A stretch of DNA of 45,488 bases, taken from positions 1-45,488 of the IMG/VR virus record IMGVR_UViG_3300046462_000393; one strand, given 5' to 3'. The stretch comes from a virus. Shown in pieces: positions 14,517-22,875 of this stretch. The position numbers and the translations under genes are program-made. Numbering within the stretch: position 1 is the stretch's first letter; the number at the start of each line of letters is the position of its first letter. Under the pieces are notes generated by a model. The model was not told the origin of the DNA and searched no databases. It worked only from the letters and a program-made list of their open reading frames with translations.

Positions 14517-14711
14517 AAATTAGACGTTGGCCTGCGCGACCGCAGCCGCCTAATCCTGCGTGCATGGTGGAACGGCCCCATTCAGGGCAAGCCGCGAAGC
14601 CCACGACGGCCCCGTAGCTGGACAAGCCGCTCTTGACGACCAGACGGCCCCGGCCTGCACCGGACAAGCTCATAGGTCAACGCTGCAACCCTTATTGCAT
14701 CGGGGAAACCT
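14517..14711 (+). other. Leader region before major capsid gene with three imperfect repeats
   Basis: No gene is seen in these 195 bases. ACGGCCCC occurs three times (14572, 14606, 14644), each followed after a short gap by GG[GA]CAAGC, giving imperfect direct repeats of 34-38 bases. This may be a structured capsid mRNA leader or a promoter region displaced by the endonuclease insertion. Confidence 0.4.
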
Positions 14712-15650
14712 ATGACGATCCCGTATCCGACCGCTAACTACGGCCTTTATCCTGATTTCACTGCACAGTATTCGAGCAATCTCGAATTGCTCCTGCAGCA
14801 GATGCAATCGGTGCTGCGGCCGCATGTGACCGAACAAGGCGGCCTCGTCGGCAAGATGGCCTCGCCGGTCACGCAATACTCATCCGTGGTGATGAAGCAA
14901 CCGCCGGGCCGTTTTGCTCCGGTCGCCCACACCAATCCCTATTCGATCCGGCCTTGGATGTTCCCGCAACCGGGCGAGCTGGTCGAGCTGATCGACGACT
15001 ATGATCGGCTGCAGACCATCGTCGATCCGACTTCGGGCTATGTCAAAGCCGCCGCTGCCGCGACCGGCCGCTATTGGGATGACGGCATTATCGCTGCAGC
15101 AACCGGCAGCCGGCAGATTGGCACCGACATTGGCAATCTGACCACCGACACGTTCTCGACCACGCTGTTTCAGGTGGCCTCGACGTTCGGTTCGTCATCG
15201 GCTTCCGGCCTTACCGTGGCCAAGCTGATCGAAGCCCGGCGTATCCTGCGCCACTATCACAACGACCTCGACATGGACCCGCCCTGCATCGTCATCGGGT
15301 CGCAGCAAGAGGCCGATCTGCTCAACCAGACCCAGGTGGTTTCCACCGAGTTCAACGACAAGCCGGTGCTGGTCGACGGCAGGCTGCGCCGCTTCCTCGG
15401 CTACGACATCGCGGTCTCGGAGCGGCTTTCGACGGCTTCGAACGTCCGTACCGCCATCGTGTTCGTCCGATCCGGCATCACGCTCGGGCTCTGGAAGGAC
15501 ATGGAAAACTTCATTGACCAGCGTATCGACCTCAGTGGTCGGCCCTGGCAGCTCACCACGCGGACGATGTTTGGTCCGGTTCGCACCCAGAACGGCAAGG
15601 TTATTTCGATCTTGTGCTCGGATACGAGCGGTTCTGACATCACCCCGTAA
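14712..15650 (+). CDS. Major capsid protein
   Basis: A 312-residue shell protein. Supporting segments are ELLLQQMQSVLRPHV, YDRLQTIVDPTSGYVKAAAAATGRYWDD and the C-terminal GRPWQLTTRTMFGPVRTQNGKVISI, a pattern of podovirus-type capsid proteins with an HK97-like fold. Order (portal, scaffold, capsid, decoration) supports it. It should be highly expressed; GGGGA precedes the ATG. The exact capsid family is not certain from sequence alone. Confidence 0.8.
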   Translation: MTIPYPTANYGLYPDFTAQYSSNLELLLQQMQSVLRPHVTEQGGLVGKMASPVTQYSSVVMKQPPGRFAPVAHTNPYSIRPWMFPQPGELVELIDDYDRLQTIVDPTSGYVKAAAAATGRYWDDGIIAAATGSRQIGTDIGNLTTDTFSTTLFQVASTFGSSSASGLTVAKLIEARRILRHYHNDLDMDPPCIVIGSQQEADLLNQTQVVSTEFNDKPVLVDGRLRRFLGYDIAVSERLSTASNVRTAIVFVRSGITLGLWKDMENFIDQRIDLSGRPWQLTTRTMFGPVRTQNGKVISILCSDTSGSDITP

Positions 15651-15659
15651 GGAGCGCAC

Positions 15660-16298
15660 ATGGCTAACGACGCAGTAAAATCCGCATCGATCACCAACCT
15701 CGATACGGTTCCGATCATCAACAACAACGCCGGCGCCGGTGGCTCCTACCGCCGTGTCGCCGTCGACGACTATGTGACGGTCACGGCAGCGGGCGTGAAC
15801 TCGTCGACCTCGTACTACAAGATCGTCCGCATCCCGACCGGCGCCATCGTCGAAAGCGTCACGCTGGCAACCGACGCGGCGCTTGACGGTGCTTCGAACA
15901 AGACCCTTGAGTTCGACGTGGGCTGGATCTTCTCGGACTCCGCGCTCGACGGTACGCCTGTCTGGTTGCAGGGCCTGATCCCGCAATCCGGCAACAGCGG
16001 CACCACCACCACCATCGCCGGCTATACCTCGCCGAACCGGATGTACGGCAGGGTGATCGAGACATCGAACACCGCGGCCTATGGACCGACCGACATCGTG
16101 TTCAACGGCCTCGGCTCCAACTATGCCTTTACCAGCGGCTTCATGAACAAGCCGTTGTACGAGCTGTTCGGCTTCACCGATGGTCGCGGCAAGATCTCCG
16201 ATCCCGGCGGCTACTTCGACCTGTTCCTGTTCGTCGCGACTGCTGCGACCACAGGCGCGGCCGGCAATATCTACGCCCGCGTGGCCTACAAGATCTGA
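15660..16298 (+). CDS. Putative head decoration or minor structural protein
   Basis: A 212-residue, beta-rich, low-charge protein beginning after AAGGAG, nine bases past the capsid stop. Segments such as YYKIVRIPTGAIVESVTLATDAALD are typical of phage structural proteins encoded just after the capsid. It could be a decoration protein on the shell. No enzymatic motif. Confidence 0.65.
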   Translation: MANDAVKSASITNLDTVPIINNNAGAGGSYRRVAVDDYVTVTAAGVNSSTSYYKIVRIPTGAIVESVTLATDAALDGASNKTLEFDVGWIFSDSALDGTPVWLQGLIPQSGNSGTTTTIAGYTSPNRMYGRVIETSNTAAYGPTDIVFNGLGSNYAFTSGFMNKPLYELFGFTDGRGKISDPGGYFDLFLFVATAATTGAAGNIYARVAYKI

Positions 16299-16306
16299 GG
16301 TAGCTC

Positions 16307-16561
16307 ATGGCATCGATCTCGCTCTCGATCGAGCACGGCATGACCGGGACCAAGATCTCGGACTTCACCGTCGGCACGCAAACGCCGGCCGCCGGCGACT
16401 TCGAAATCCGGTTCAACACCACCGATACCAACGGCAAGAACATTTCTCGGCATGAGATGTTTCTGGCGCTGGAAGCCTTTGAACGCGCGTTGCAGCAGGG
16501 CGGCGCCACGATCGACGTTCTGCTGCTGTCGGGCGGCGCTGCGCCACCGCCGTTGGTCTAG
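16307..16561 (+). CDS. Small hypothetical structural-region protein
   Basis: An 84-residue protein (SISLSIEHGMTGTKISDFTVG; RHEMFLALEAFERALQQGG), preceded by GAGG and eight bases after the previous gene. It is the last gene before an intrinsic terminator, so it closes the capsid transcript. No recognised family. Confidence 0.65.
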   Translation: MASISLSIEHGMTGTKISDFTVGTQTPAAGDFEIRFNTTDTNGKNISRHEMFLALEAFERALQQGGATIDVLLLSGGAAPPPLV

Positions 16562-16583
16562 CATCGGCGGCAACAATGAACCT

Positions 16584-16620
16584 GGGCGGGCATGGCTCTG
16601 GTCTGCCCGCCCTTTTAATT
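16584..16620 (+). terminator. Intrinsic terminator after capsid genes
   Basis: A perfect 9-bp GC-rich stem (GGGCGGGCA at 16584-16592 with TGCCCGCCC at 16604-16612) has an 11-base loop and is followed by TTTTAATTT. This is a textbook rho-independent terminator for the capsid transcript. Confidence 0.9.
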
Positions 16621-16633
16621 TGAGGCGACGGCA

Positions 16634-17668
16634 ATGTTGAAACGGCTTCTCGCAGCATCAATCCTTCTGATCGGCATGAACGTGGCTTCTCATGCCGCGC
16701 CGCTGTCATCGCCCTGCACGCAAGACACACCAACTTCTTCACGGTGCGATCCGGTCAACTCGGGCAATCCGTTGCCGGTTTCGGCTTCGGTGTCGGCCTC
16801 GATCTCTGGATTTGCTCCGGGTGCTGCTTACGCCACCGTCACCGCAACGGCTTCCTCGGCCGACGTGGCATTGCCGACCGGCGCGGTGGTTGCAGCCTTT
16901 AACACCGGCACCACCGCGGTCTCCTGCATCCTCGCCGTCGGCGCCGGCACCGCGACTGCCAGCAAGAACATCATTCAGGCCGGGAGCTGGTTTGCCTTCA
17001 CGGTCGGATCGAATACCCATATCGCCTGCATCAATCAGGCTGGCGATTCAGCATCGAACGTGGTGGTGCTGTCGGGTGGCACCGGCTTACCAACTGGCGC
17101 GGGCGGTGGCGGTGGTGGCAGCAGCTCGATCACGACTTGGGCATCCGGCACGCTCGGCGCGATGGCGAACTATGGCACGTCTCCCGGCGCGGTGCTGGTC
17201 CCAGGTGTCAATGCGTTCGTCACCAATGCCAATTCCAACGGTCAGGCGACGATGGCGAATAGTGCGCCAGTGGTACTTCCTAGCAATATGCCAGACCCAT
17301 GCAGTCTAGCGGCAAAAACCAATGTCGCCATCAGTATGACTGGCACGACAACTATTAAGCTTGTGTCATTGCAGGCATCGCAGAAAATCTATATTTGCTC
17401 TTTGTCTCTCGTTGCATCTGCGGCGACTGTGTTCTCCATTGCGGATGGAACGAAGGTCACAAACGAATGCGATACAGCGGCAGAGGCAGTTATTGGTGCG
17501 ACGACTGCGACGCACGGTCTTTCTCTTGCAGCAAACGGCGGCATGACTTTCGGAAGCGGCATAGCAACGGCAGCGTTGACCAACACTGCCGCGCATGACC
17601 TTTGTTTATTCCAGTCTGGTTCTGGCGATATTTCGGGAAATCTAACTTACGTTCAGCGTGTGCCGTAA
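16634..17668 (+). CDS. Exported or virion surface protein with signal peptide
   Basis: A 344-residue protein with a clear signal peptide (MLKRLLAASILLIGMNVASHAA, cleavage after about residue 22). The rest is Gly/Ser/Thr/Ala-rich and beta-like, with a poly-glycine linker near residue 155-162 and six or more cysteines. It starts the spike region after the terminator. It may be a virion fibre or a secreted host-surface protein. No family recognised. Confidence 0.65.
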   Translation: MLKRLLAASILLIGMNVASHAAPLSSPCTQDTPTSSRCDPVNSGNPLPVSASVSASISGFAPGAAYATVTATASSADVALPTGAVVAAFNTGTTAVSCILAVGAGTATASKNIIQAGSWFAFTVGSNTHIACINQAGDSASNVVVLSGGTGLPTGAGGGGGGSSSITTWASGTLGAMANYGTSPGAVLVPGVNAFVTNANSNGQATMANSAPVVLPSNMPDPCSLAAKTNVAISMTGTTTIKLVSLQASQKIYICSLSLVASAATVFSIADGTKVTNECDTAAEAVIGATTATHGLSLAANGGMTFGSGIATAALTNTAAHDLCLFQSGSGDISGNLTYVQRVP

Positions 17669-17841
17669 TGCGCCCCGCAATCGCCTTCGCGCTGCTGTTG
17701 GCGCTGATGGGCGCGGCAGGAGCAATCGGTCTCACATCGTTCGTGAACAACACCGTCCCGGCTGGCGGCCTGCTGCTCGATCTATCGTCGGCCAAGCTCT
17801 ACCAGAATGCCGATGGCACCGGGTTTTTACTCGCGAGGTAG
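17668..17841 (+). CDS. Small exported protein
   Basis: A 57-residue protein (MRPAIAFALLLALMGAAGAIG) with a signal-type hydrophobic N-terminus and a short beta-like remainder (VPAGGLLLDLSSAKLYQ). The ATG shares one base with the previous TAA. The frame is open upstream to 17602, but the stop-start junction supports this start. Function unknown. Confidence 0.55.
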   Translation: MRPAIAFALLLALMGAAGAIGLTSFVNNTVPAGGLLLDLSSAKLYQNADGTGFLLAR

Positions 17842-17842
17842 A

Positions 17843-18499
17843 ATGAAACTCCGCGCTTATCTCGCTGTATCGCTTGCGCTGCTGATGGCGGGGATGCTGT
17901 GTCTTCTGCCTGCGCGCTCGCAAGTCATGCTGATGACTGGCGCTGGAAAAGGTTCCCCAGGTTCGTCGTTCTCGCTGTGTTCGGGAACGACGCTGCATCT
18001 TACATCGCCAAACGATCCCACGACCGGGCCCCCTTGGCGCGCACCAGTAAACGAGACGCTGGCGACCGGCATTCTTGATCCAACCGGGGGATCGGGAGCG
18101 TGGAAAGGAACTGCCTCGCCCACGAATTATGCCTTTGTCGATCAGGATTTGAGCATTTCTGCAAGTACGACTTATGCCATTGAGGGCTGGGTCAAAACTC
18201 TTGCTAACAGCGCGACTGCATATTTTTGGGTGATGGGTGACAATGCAGCAGCGAGCTACATGGGGGTATATGTTGACTTAAATGCAGGGACGATCAGCGC
18301 ATCTGCAGCGGGGACGGGCAGCACGTCCTGCCAGCAAATAGAGAGTGCGGGCAATGGATACTGGCATATTTCATTCGCTGGCGTAGCGACGACTGCTGCG
18401 CCTAGTGGACCGCGCATGAGGTTTTGGCTAGCTGATACGGGCGGTGCGCTGCCGTCAACGGTGGCCGATCAGGTGGCGTATTACAATGTTGGTTTGTAA
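17843..18499 (+). CDS. Putative spike/fibre protein with concanavalin-like domain
   Basis: A 218-residue protein preceded by GAGG. Residues 1-26 form a signal peptide (MKLRAYLAVSLALLMAG...ARS). The remainder resembles the carbohydrate-binding jelly-roll of phage head-spike/fibre proteins (STTYAIEGWVKTLANSATAYFW; VYVDLNAGTISASAAG; YWHISFAGVATT). It probably contributes to receptor binding beside the tailspike gene. The domain call is by pattern, not by search. Confidence 0.6.
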   Translation: MKLRAYLAVSLALLMAGMLCLLPARSQVMLMTGAGKGSPGSSFSLCSGTTLHLTSPNDPTTGPPWRAPVNETLATGILDPTGGSGAWKGTASPTNYAFVDQDLSISASTTYAIEGWVKTLANSATAYFWVMGDNAAASYMGVYVDLNAGTISASAAGTGSTSCQQIESAGNGYWHISFAGVATTAAPSGPRMRFWLADTGGALPSTVADQVAYYNVGL

Positions 18500-18500
18500 C

Positions 18501-20078
18501 ATGCTGAAACGCTGGATCATCGCAGCGATTGTCGTTGCGTCTCTACAGCCGCTCGCGGCGTCAGCCGATACGGCTTTTACTATCTTTGCGTTTCCAGCTA
18601 CGGGTCCATCTGCTCCGAACATTGCCAACCGCACCATGCCGGATCGGATTGCCGATGTTCGCAACGTCAAGGACTTCGGCGCGGTTGGCGATAACTCGCA
18701 TGATGACACAAACAACATTCAGGCGGCTATCACCGCCGCTTGCAATAGTGGTGCTGTAGCGAATGGATCGAGTGCGGGTAGTGTGGTTTATCTTCCGGCA
18801 GGAGTTTATAAGACCACCGCATCGTTGACGATGTGTGCGGGCAATGCCTCGATTGGCATCGTCGGCGCGGGCCGCTTCAATACGCAGATCAATGGAAATT
18901 ATGCGGGCTATGTTCTCGACAAGCCAGACAACGGTTTGCAGAACATTGAACTGATTTCCGATCTTTACATAATCAATTCACGGCAGAACGCCGATGCTGG
19001 GGCGATCCGGTTTGATGCAGCACAGGGCGGCATCATCAGGAATTGCTATATTCAAGGCTTCGTCGGCGTCGATATGGCGTCGAATAGCTACGGTGCCGCG
19101 ATCTATAATTCTGCCATTACCAATGTTGCCGCGGCTGGCACGCCTGGATCAGTCGGCGTTTATATGGGACAGGCGGGCGTCTATCAGACCCGCATCACTG
19201 GCTACGACATTGGCATCCAGGCGCACAATCTCGGTGTTGTGATTACCGGCAGTTCTTTTGAGGTCAGCAATACCGCGATCCTTCTCGGCAAGGACAGGTC
19301 GGGAGCTAACGACGCGGCCACCGGCTTCATGGTGACGGGCAACACCACAGAGCAGGTGAACACTGCGTTGCTTCTATACATAGGATTGGATGGTATCGTT
19401 GCTGGCAACGCCTTTACAGGCATCATTGGCGTACCAATTTCGGCAACCGCATCGTGGGCGGGCGGCACCGCAACATTGACGACCTCTTATGCTCACGGCC
19501 TCAGCGGATCACACACTTGCACCGTCGCGGGCATGACGCCGAGTGGTTACAACGTCAGCAACGCATCGTGTACCTACAGCAGCACCAACACCGTAACTTA
19601 TACGGTTGCAAATCCAGGCGGCACCGGCACAGGCGGCACCGTTGCGCCGCTGCCGCAATACGGTATTCAGGTCAAGGGTAGCACCTCAGTCACGTTCACT
19701 GGCAATGGTGTTACCGGATCAGCAGAAAAAGCTGGCATTGATTTGCTTGGAGATTCCGATACTTCCGGCTCGCGAACCTCATTCATCTCAAACACTGGCT
19801 CATCTTGGCTGATGCCAGCGAGCAACCAGAAGGCCGGATTTTATTTTGCCAACAATGACAACCCGGCGTTCACGTTGGCATTTGCCGACTTGCCGGGGCA
19901 GGCTGGCGTTTCGGTGGGAACGCCGATCACTGGAATGGAATACACAATTACTGATGCTCTAGCTGGCAATTGTTCTGACAGCGCCTGCGCCTGGGGCGCA
20001 AATGTCACTGGCGGCGGTGGTGCGTTGCAGCGGCTTATTCGATACAACGGAACTAACTGGACGGTGGCCGGGAAATAG
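18501..20078 (+). CDS. Tailspike, pectate-lyase-type beta-helix
   Basis: A 525-residue protein with an N-terminal signal-like segment (MLKRWIIAAIVVASLQPLAASA). The line VKDFGAVGDNSHDDTNNIQAAI is the hallmark opening of Pectate_lyase_3 right-handed beta-helices of phage spikes that bind or cut surface polysaccharide. Repeated short strands (IIRNCYIQGF, VVITGSSFEVSNTAI) continue the helix. A Thr/Ser/Gly-rich insertion lies around residues 320-395. It is the likely receptor-recognition depolymerase. Catalytic acids cannot be assigned. Confidence 0.85.
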   Translation: MLKRWIIAAIVVASLQPLAASADTAFTIFAFPATGPSAPNIANRTMPDRIADVRNVKDFGAVGDNSHDDTNNIQAAITAACNSGAVANGSSAGSVVYLPAGVYKTTASLTMCAGNASIGIVGAGRFNTQINGNYAGYVLDKPDNGLQNIELISDLYIINSRQNADAGAIRFDAAQGGIIRNCYIQGFVGVDMASNSYGAAIYNSAITNVAAAGTPGSVGVYMGQAGVYQTRITGYDIGIQAHNLGVVITGSSFEVSNTAILLGKDRSGANDAATGFMVTGNTTEQVNTALLLYIGLDGIVAGNAFTGIIGVPISATASWAGGTATLTTSYAHGLSGSHTCTVAGMTPSGYNVSNASCTYSSTNTVTYTVANPGGTGTGGTVAPLPQYGIQVKGSTSVTFTGNGVTGSAEKAGIDLLGDSDTSGSRTSFISNTGSSWLMPASNQKAGFYFANNDNPAFTLAFADLPGQAGVSVGTPITGMEYTITDALAGNCSDSACAWGANVTGGGGALQRLIRYNGTNWTVAGK

Positions 20079-20096
20079 CAATCACGAGGTTGATTT

Positions 20097-20153
20097 TTGG
20101 CAAAAGACGCACTCTCCCCAGAACAAGAAAAAGCGGTGATTGCCAGAATATAA
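20097..20153 (+). CDS. Possible 18-residue peptide
   Basis: A tiny ORF from TTG (MAKDALSPEQEKAVIARI) has GAGG seven bases upstream and a protein-like sequence. It could equally be a remnant of a larger gene. There is no other support. Confidence 0.2.
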   Translation: MAKDALSPEQEKAVIARI

Positions 20154-20177
20154 AACTTAATATATCCACTGAATCGC

Positions 20178-21197
20178 ATGACAAGCCTATTGTTGACCGG
20201 AATCGGCGGCAGTATCGGTTGCCACACGCTTGCTCACGTCATGCACAACACCGACTGGAATATCGTCGGTATCGATTCATTCAGGCACAAAGGGCTTACC
20301 GATCGCGTCGAACAAATGCTATGCGCTCATCCGGAATGGCGCAGCCGTGTTCGCATCCTTGTCCACGACCTGACAGCTCCGATCTCGCCTATCCTGGCCC
20401 ACAAGATCGGGCCGATTGATTACCTCATCAATATGGCCTCGCTGTCCGACGTGCAGGCAGCCATCGACGATCCAGGGCCATTCATTGCCAACAACGTGAT
20501 GCTGGCCGTCAACGTGCTGGACTACGCCCGCAACTTCTGTCTCAACCTCAAAGCCTTCATCCAGATCAGCACCGACGAGGTTTATGGGCCGTGTGGCGAG
20601 ACCACCACCGGCCATGCCGAATGGTCGCCGATCCTGCCGTCCAATCCGTATGCCGCCTCAAAGGCCGCACAGGAGGCCATCGCCATTTCCTATTGGCGGT
20701 CCTACGGCATACCGCTGATTATCACCAACACCATGAACAACTTCGGCGAGATGCAGCAGCCGCAGAAATTTCCGGCGATGGTCCAGCGCAAGGTGATTGC
20801 CGGACAAAAGGTCACGATCCATGGCAACAGGCAAACCATCGGCTCACGGTACTATCTACACTCCCGCAATCACGCCGACGCCCTGCTTTTCATATTGCGG
20901 AATACAAATCCCTACCGGCACCGGGATGGCTATATCGACAAACCGGATCGCTACAACATCGTCGGCGATCGGCGTGTCAACAATCTGGAATTGGCCCAAA
21001 CCATCGCCGGGTTGCTTGGAAAGCCACTGGACTACGAGTTGGTTGATTTCCACTCGGCGCGGCCGGGGCATGATCGGCACTACGGACTGGACGGTGCGAA
21101 GCTGGCCGCGCTGGGCTGGCGGTCGCCATTAAGCTTCGAGAGATCGCTGCAGAATACCCTCGTCTGGACAAGCAAAAACCCTGAGTTTTCAGGCTGA
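20178..21197 (+). CDS. NAD-dependent sugar epimerase/dehydratase
   Basis: A 339-residue short-chain dehydrogenase of the extended (NDP-sugar) type. It shows the NAD loop TGIGGSIG (G8, G11, G14), the catalytic Ser/Thr segment STDEVYG near residue 130-136, and Y-x3-K in YAASK (about 158-162). STDEVYG plus the overall length fit dTDP-glucose 4,6-dehydratase-like enzymes. It could supply a sugar for the phage's glycosyltransferases or alter host surface glycans. It sits between spike and tail tube genes, outside any sugar operon. Confidence 0.88.
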   Translation: MTSLLLTGIGGSIGCHTLAHVMHNTDWNIVGIDSFRHKGLTDRVEQMLCAHPEWRSRVRILVHDLTAPISPILAHKIGPIDYLINMASLSDVQAAIDDPGPFIANNVMLAVNVLDYARNFCLNLKAFIQISTDEVYGPCGETTTGHAEWSPILPSNPYAASKAAQEAIAISYWRSYGIPLIITNTMNNFGEMQQPQKFPAMVQRKVIAGQKVTIHGNRQTIGSRYYLHSRNHADALLFILRNTNPYRHRDGYIDKPDRYNIVGDRRVNNLELAQTIAGLLGKPLDYELVDFHSARPGHDRHYGLDGAKLAALGWRSPLSFERSLQNTLVWTSKNPEFSG

Positions 21198-21202
21198 TTT
21201 GA

Positions 21203-21212
21203 TTGTGCGTTG
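21203..21212 (+). promoter_or_regulatory. Intergenic motif TTGTGCGTTG, copy 2
   Basis: This copy matches copy 1 at 7059 exactly. It starts six bases after the dehydratase stop and 43 bases before the tail tubular gene, the same distance as copy 3 to its gene. Candidate late promoter or RNA signal. Confidence 0.45.
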
Positions 21213-21245
21213 CCGGAACGATGGCCTCAGCCGCATTAGCCCATC

Positions 21246-22871
21246 ATGCCGGAATTTAACACTCCGATCGACGTAGCAAACCGCGCCCTGCAACACGTCG
21301 GCTCTGGGCGCATTTCCAGCTTTACCGAGAACAATCGTCGCGCCGCCGAGACCGGCGCCTGCTATGGCAAGCTGCGGCAGGCCGAGCTCCGCGAGAACGT
21401 ATGGCAATTCGCCACCAAGCGGACCTGCATCCGGGCGATCGACACCAACACCTTCAATCTGGAAGCCACGCTTTGGTCGGCCAGCGGCACCTATTTCGCC
21501 GGCTCGATCGTCTCCGACGCCAGCGGTACGCTCTGGATCTCGCGCACCCAGAACAACATCAACAACGAGCCCGGCGTGGCCGATTCCTGGGAGCCTTATT
21601 TCGGGCAGATGACGGTGCAGCTCTACGATTCCGGCACGTCGTACTTCGCCGGCGAGCTGGTCTATACCATCACCGGCAATGGCAGCTATAACGTCTATTC
21701 CTCGAAGCTCAACGGCAATAATGTCCATCCGGCGCTGCCAAACCAGTGGTCGATCAGTACCACCTACAACACCAGCGATGTGGTGCAGGAGTTTCCGGCT
21801 TGGGCCATCGGCACGAGCTACAGCAAGGGCCAAGGCGTCACGTCGGGCGGCAACATCTATGTCTCGCTGACCAACAGCAATCTCGGCAACACGCCACCGT
21901 CGGCAGCCAATTGGGCGCTGATGCCGGCGCTGACCTTGGCGAACATCTCGACGACCAGCGGGCCACCGTCGACCACGCCGATCGCCGAATGGAATCAGAC
22001 TACCGCCTATTCGCAGGGCACATTCGTGGTGTTCAACGGCGTGGTCTATCTGTCGCTGTCCAACACCAACACCGGCAATTTCCCGAACGCTGCTGGCTCG
22101 ACCTCATGGGTGCTGGTCACCAACGGCACGCTCTACATGAGCCTGTTCGATCTCAATGTCGGCAATGATCCGGCTCTTGCCCCGGCGCTGTGGGCCGTCG
22201 GCACCACCTATTCGATCGGCAACATGGTCGGCGGCTCGGATGGTAGGATCTACACATCATTGACCAACGGCAATATCGCCAATGATCCGACACTCGATTC
22301 CGGTGTCAACTGGACAAGCGCAGGCTTGCTCAATCCGTGGACGACGGTGTTCACGCAAGGCGGCGGTAATTCACTGTGGACCCAGATCGGCGGCGCATCG
22401 TTCCCGTTCGGTGTCGGCATCTCCAAACTCAACCTCAACTGGCCGATCAACTGCGGGCCGGTATCGCAAGCCTTGACCCGCAATGTCTATCGGTTGCCTG
22501 CAGGCTTCTTGCGAAAGGCACCACAAGACCCGTCAGCCGGTACGATGTCGTGGCTCGGCGCTCCCGGCAATCTGGCCTATGAGGATTGGACCTACTTCGG
22601 CAACTATCTCGTGTCGATGGATTCCTTTCCGATCCTGTTGCGCTTCGTTGCCGACGTGCAGGATGTCTCGACATTTGATCCGATGTTCTGCGAAGGCTTG
22701 GCCTATCGCATCGGCCTCGAAGTCTGCGAACCGTTGACGCAATCGAACACCAAGCAGCAGACGATTGCCCAAGCGTACAAGGAGTTCATGAGCCGGGCCA
22801 AGCGGACCAACGCCATCAACATGGGCTCGACCGAAGCGCCCTTGGACGACTTCATAGCTTGCAGGATCTAG
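21246..22871 (+). CDS. Tail tubular protein A with inserted carbohydrate-binding-like repeats
   Basis: A 541-residue protein. The N-terminus (VANRALQHVGSGRISSF...AAETGACYGKLRQAELREN) and C-terminus (about 430-541; DPMFCEGLAYRIGLEVCEPLTQS) match T7 gp11-type tail tubular A, the gatekeeper ring below the portal. Between them, residues about 77-358 hold five repeats of pattern W-x3-T-x-Y-x2-G-x-V...Y-x-S...N-x2-N-x-P...W, like CBM5/12 chitin-binding modules. Normal tail tubular A proteins are about 200 residues, so roughly 300 residues are inserted. Confidence 0.8.
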   Translation: MPEFNTPIDVANRALQHVGSGRISSFTENNRRAAETGACYGKLRQAELRENVWQFATKRTCIRAIDTNTFNLEATLWSASGTYFAGSIVSDASGTLWISRTQNNINNEPGVADSWEPYFGQMTVQLYDSGTSYFAGELVYTITGNGSYNVYSSKLNGNNVHPALPNQWSISTTYNTSDVVQEFPAWAIGTSYSKGQGVTSGGNIYVSLTNSNLGNTPPSAANWALMPALTLANISTTSGPPSTTPIAEWNQTTAYSQGTFVVFNGVVYLSLSNTNTGNFPNAAGSTSWVLVTNGTLYMSLFDLNVGNDPALAPALWAVGTTYSIGNMVGGSDGRIYTSLTNGNIANDPTLDSGVNWTSAGLLNPWTTVFTQGGGNSLWTQIGGASFPFGVGISKLNLNWPINCGPVSQALTRNVYRLPAGFLRKAPQDPSAGTMSWLGAPGNLAYEDWTYFGNYLVSMDSFPILLRFVADVQDVSTFDPMFCEGLAYRIGLEVCEPLTQSNTKQQTIAQAYKEFMSRAKRTNAINMGSTEAPLDDFIACRI

Positions 22872-22875
22872 GGCT

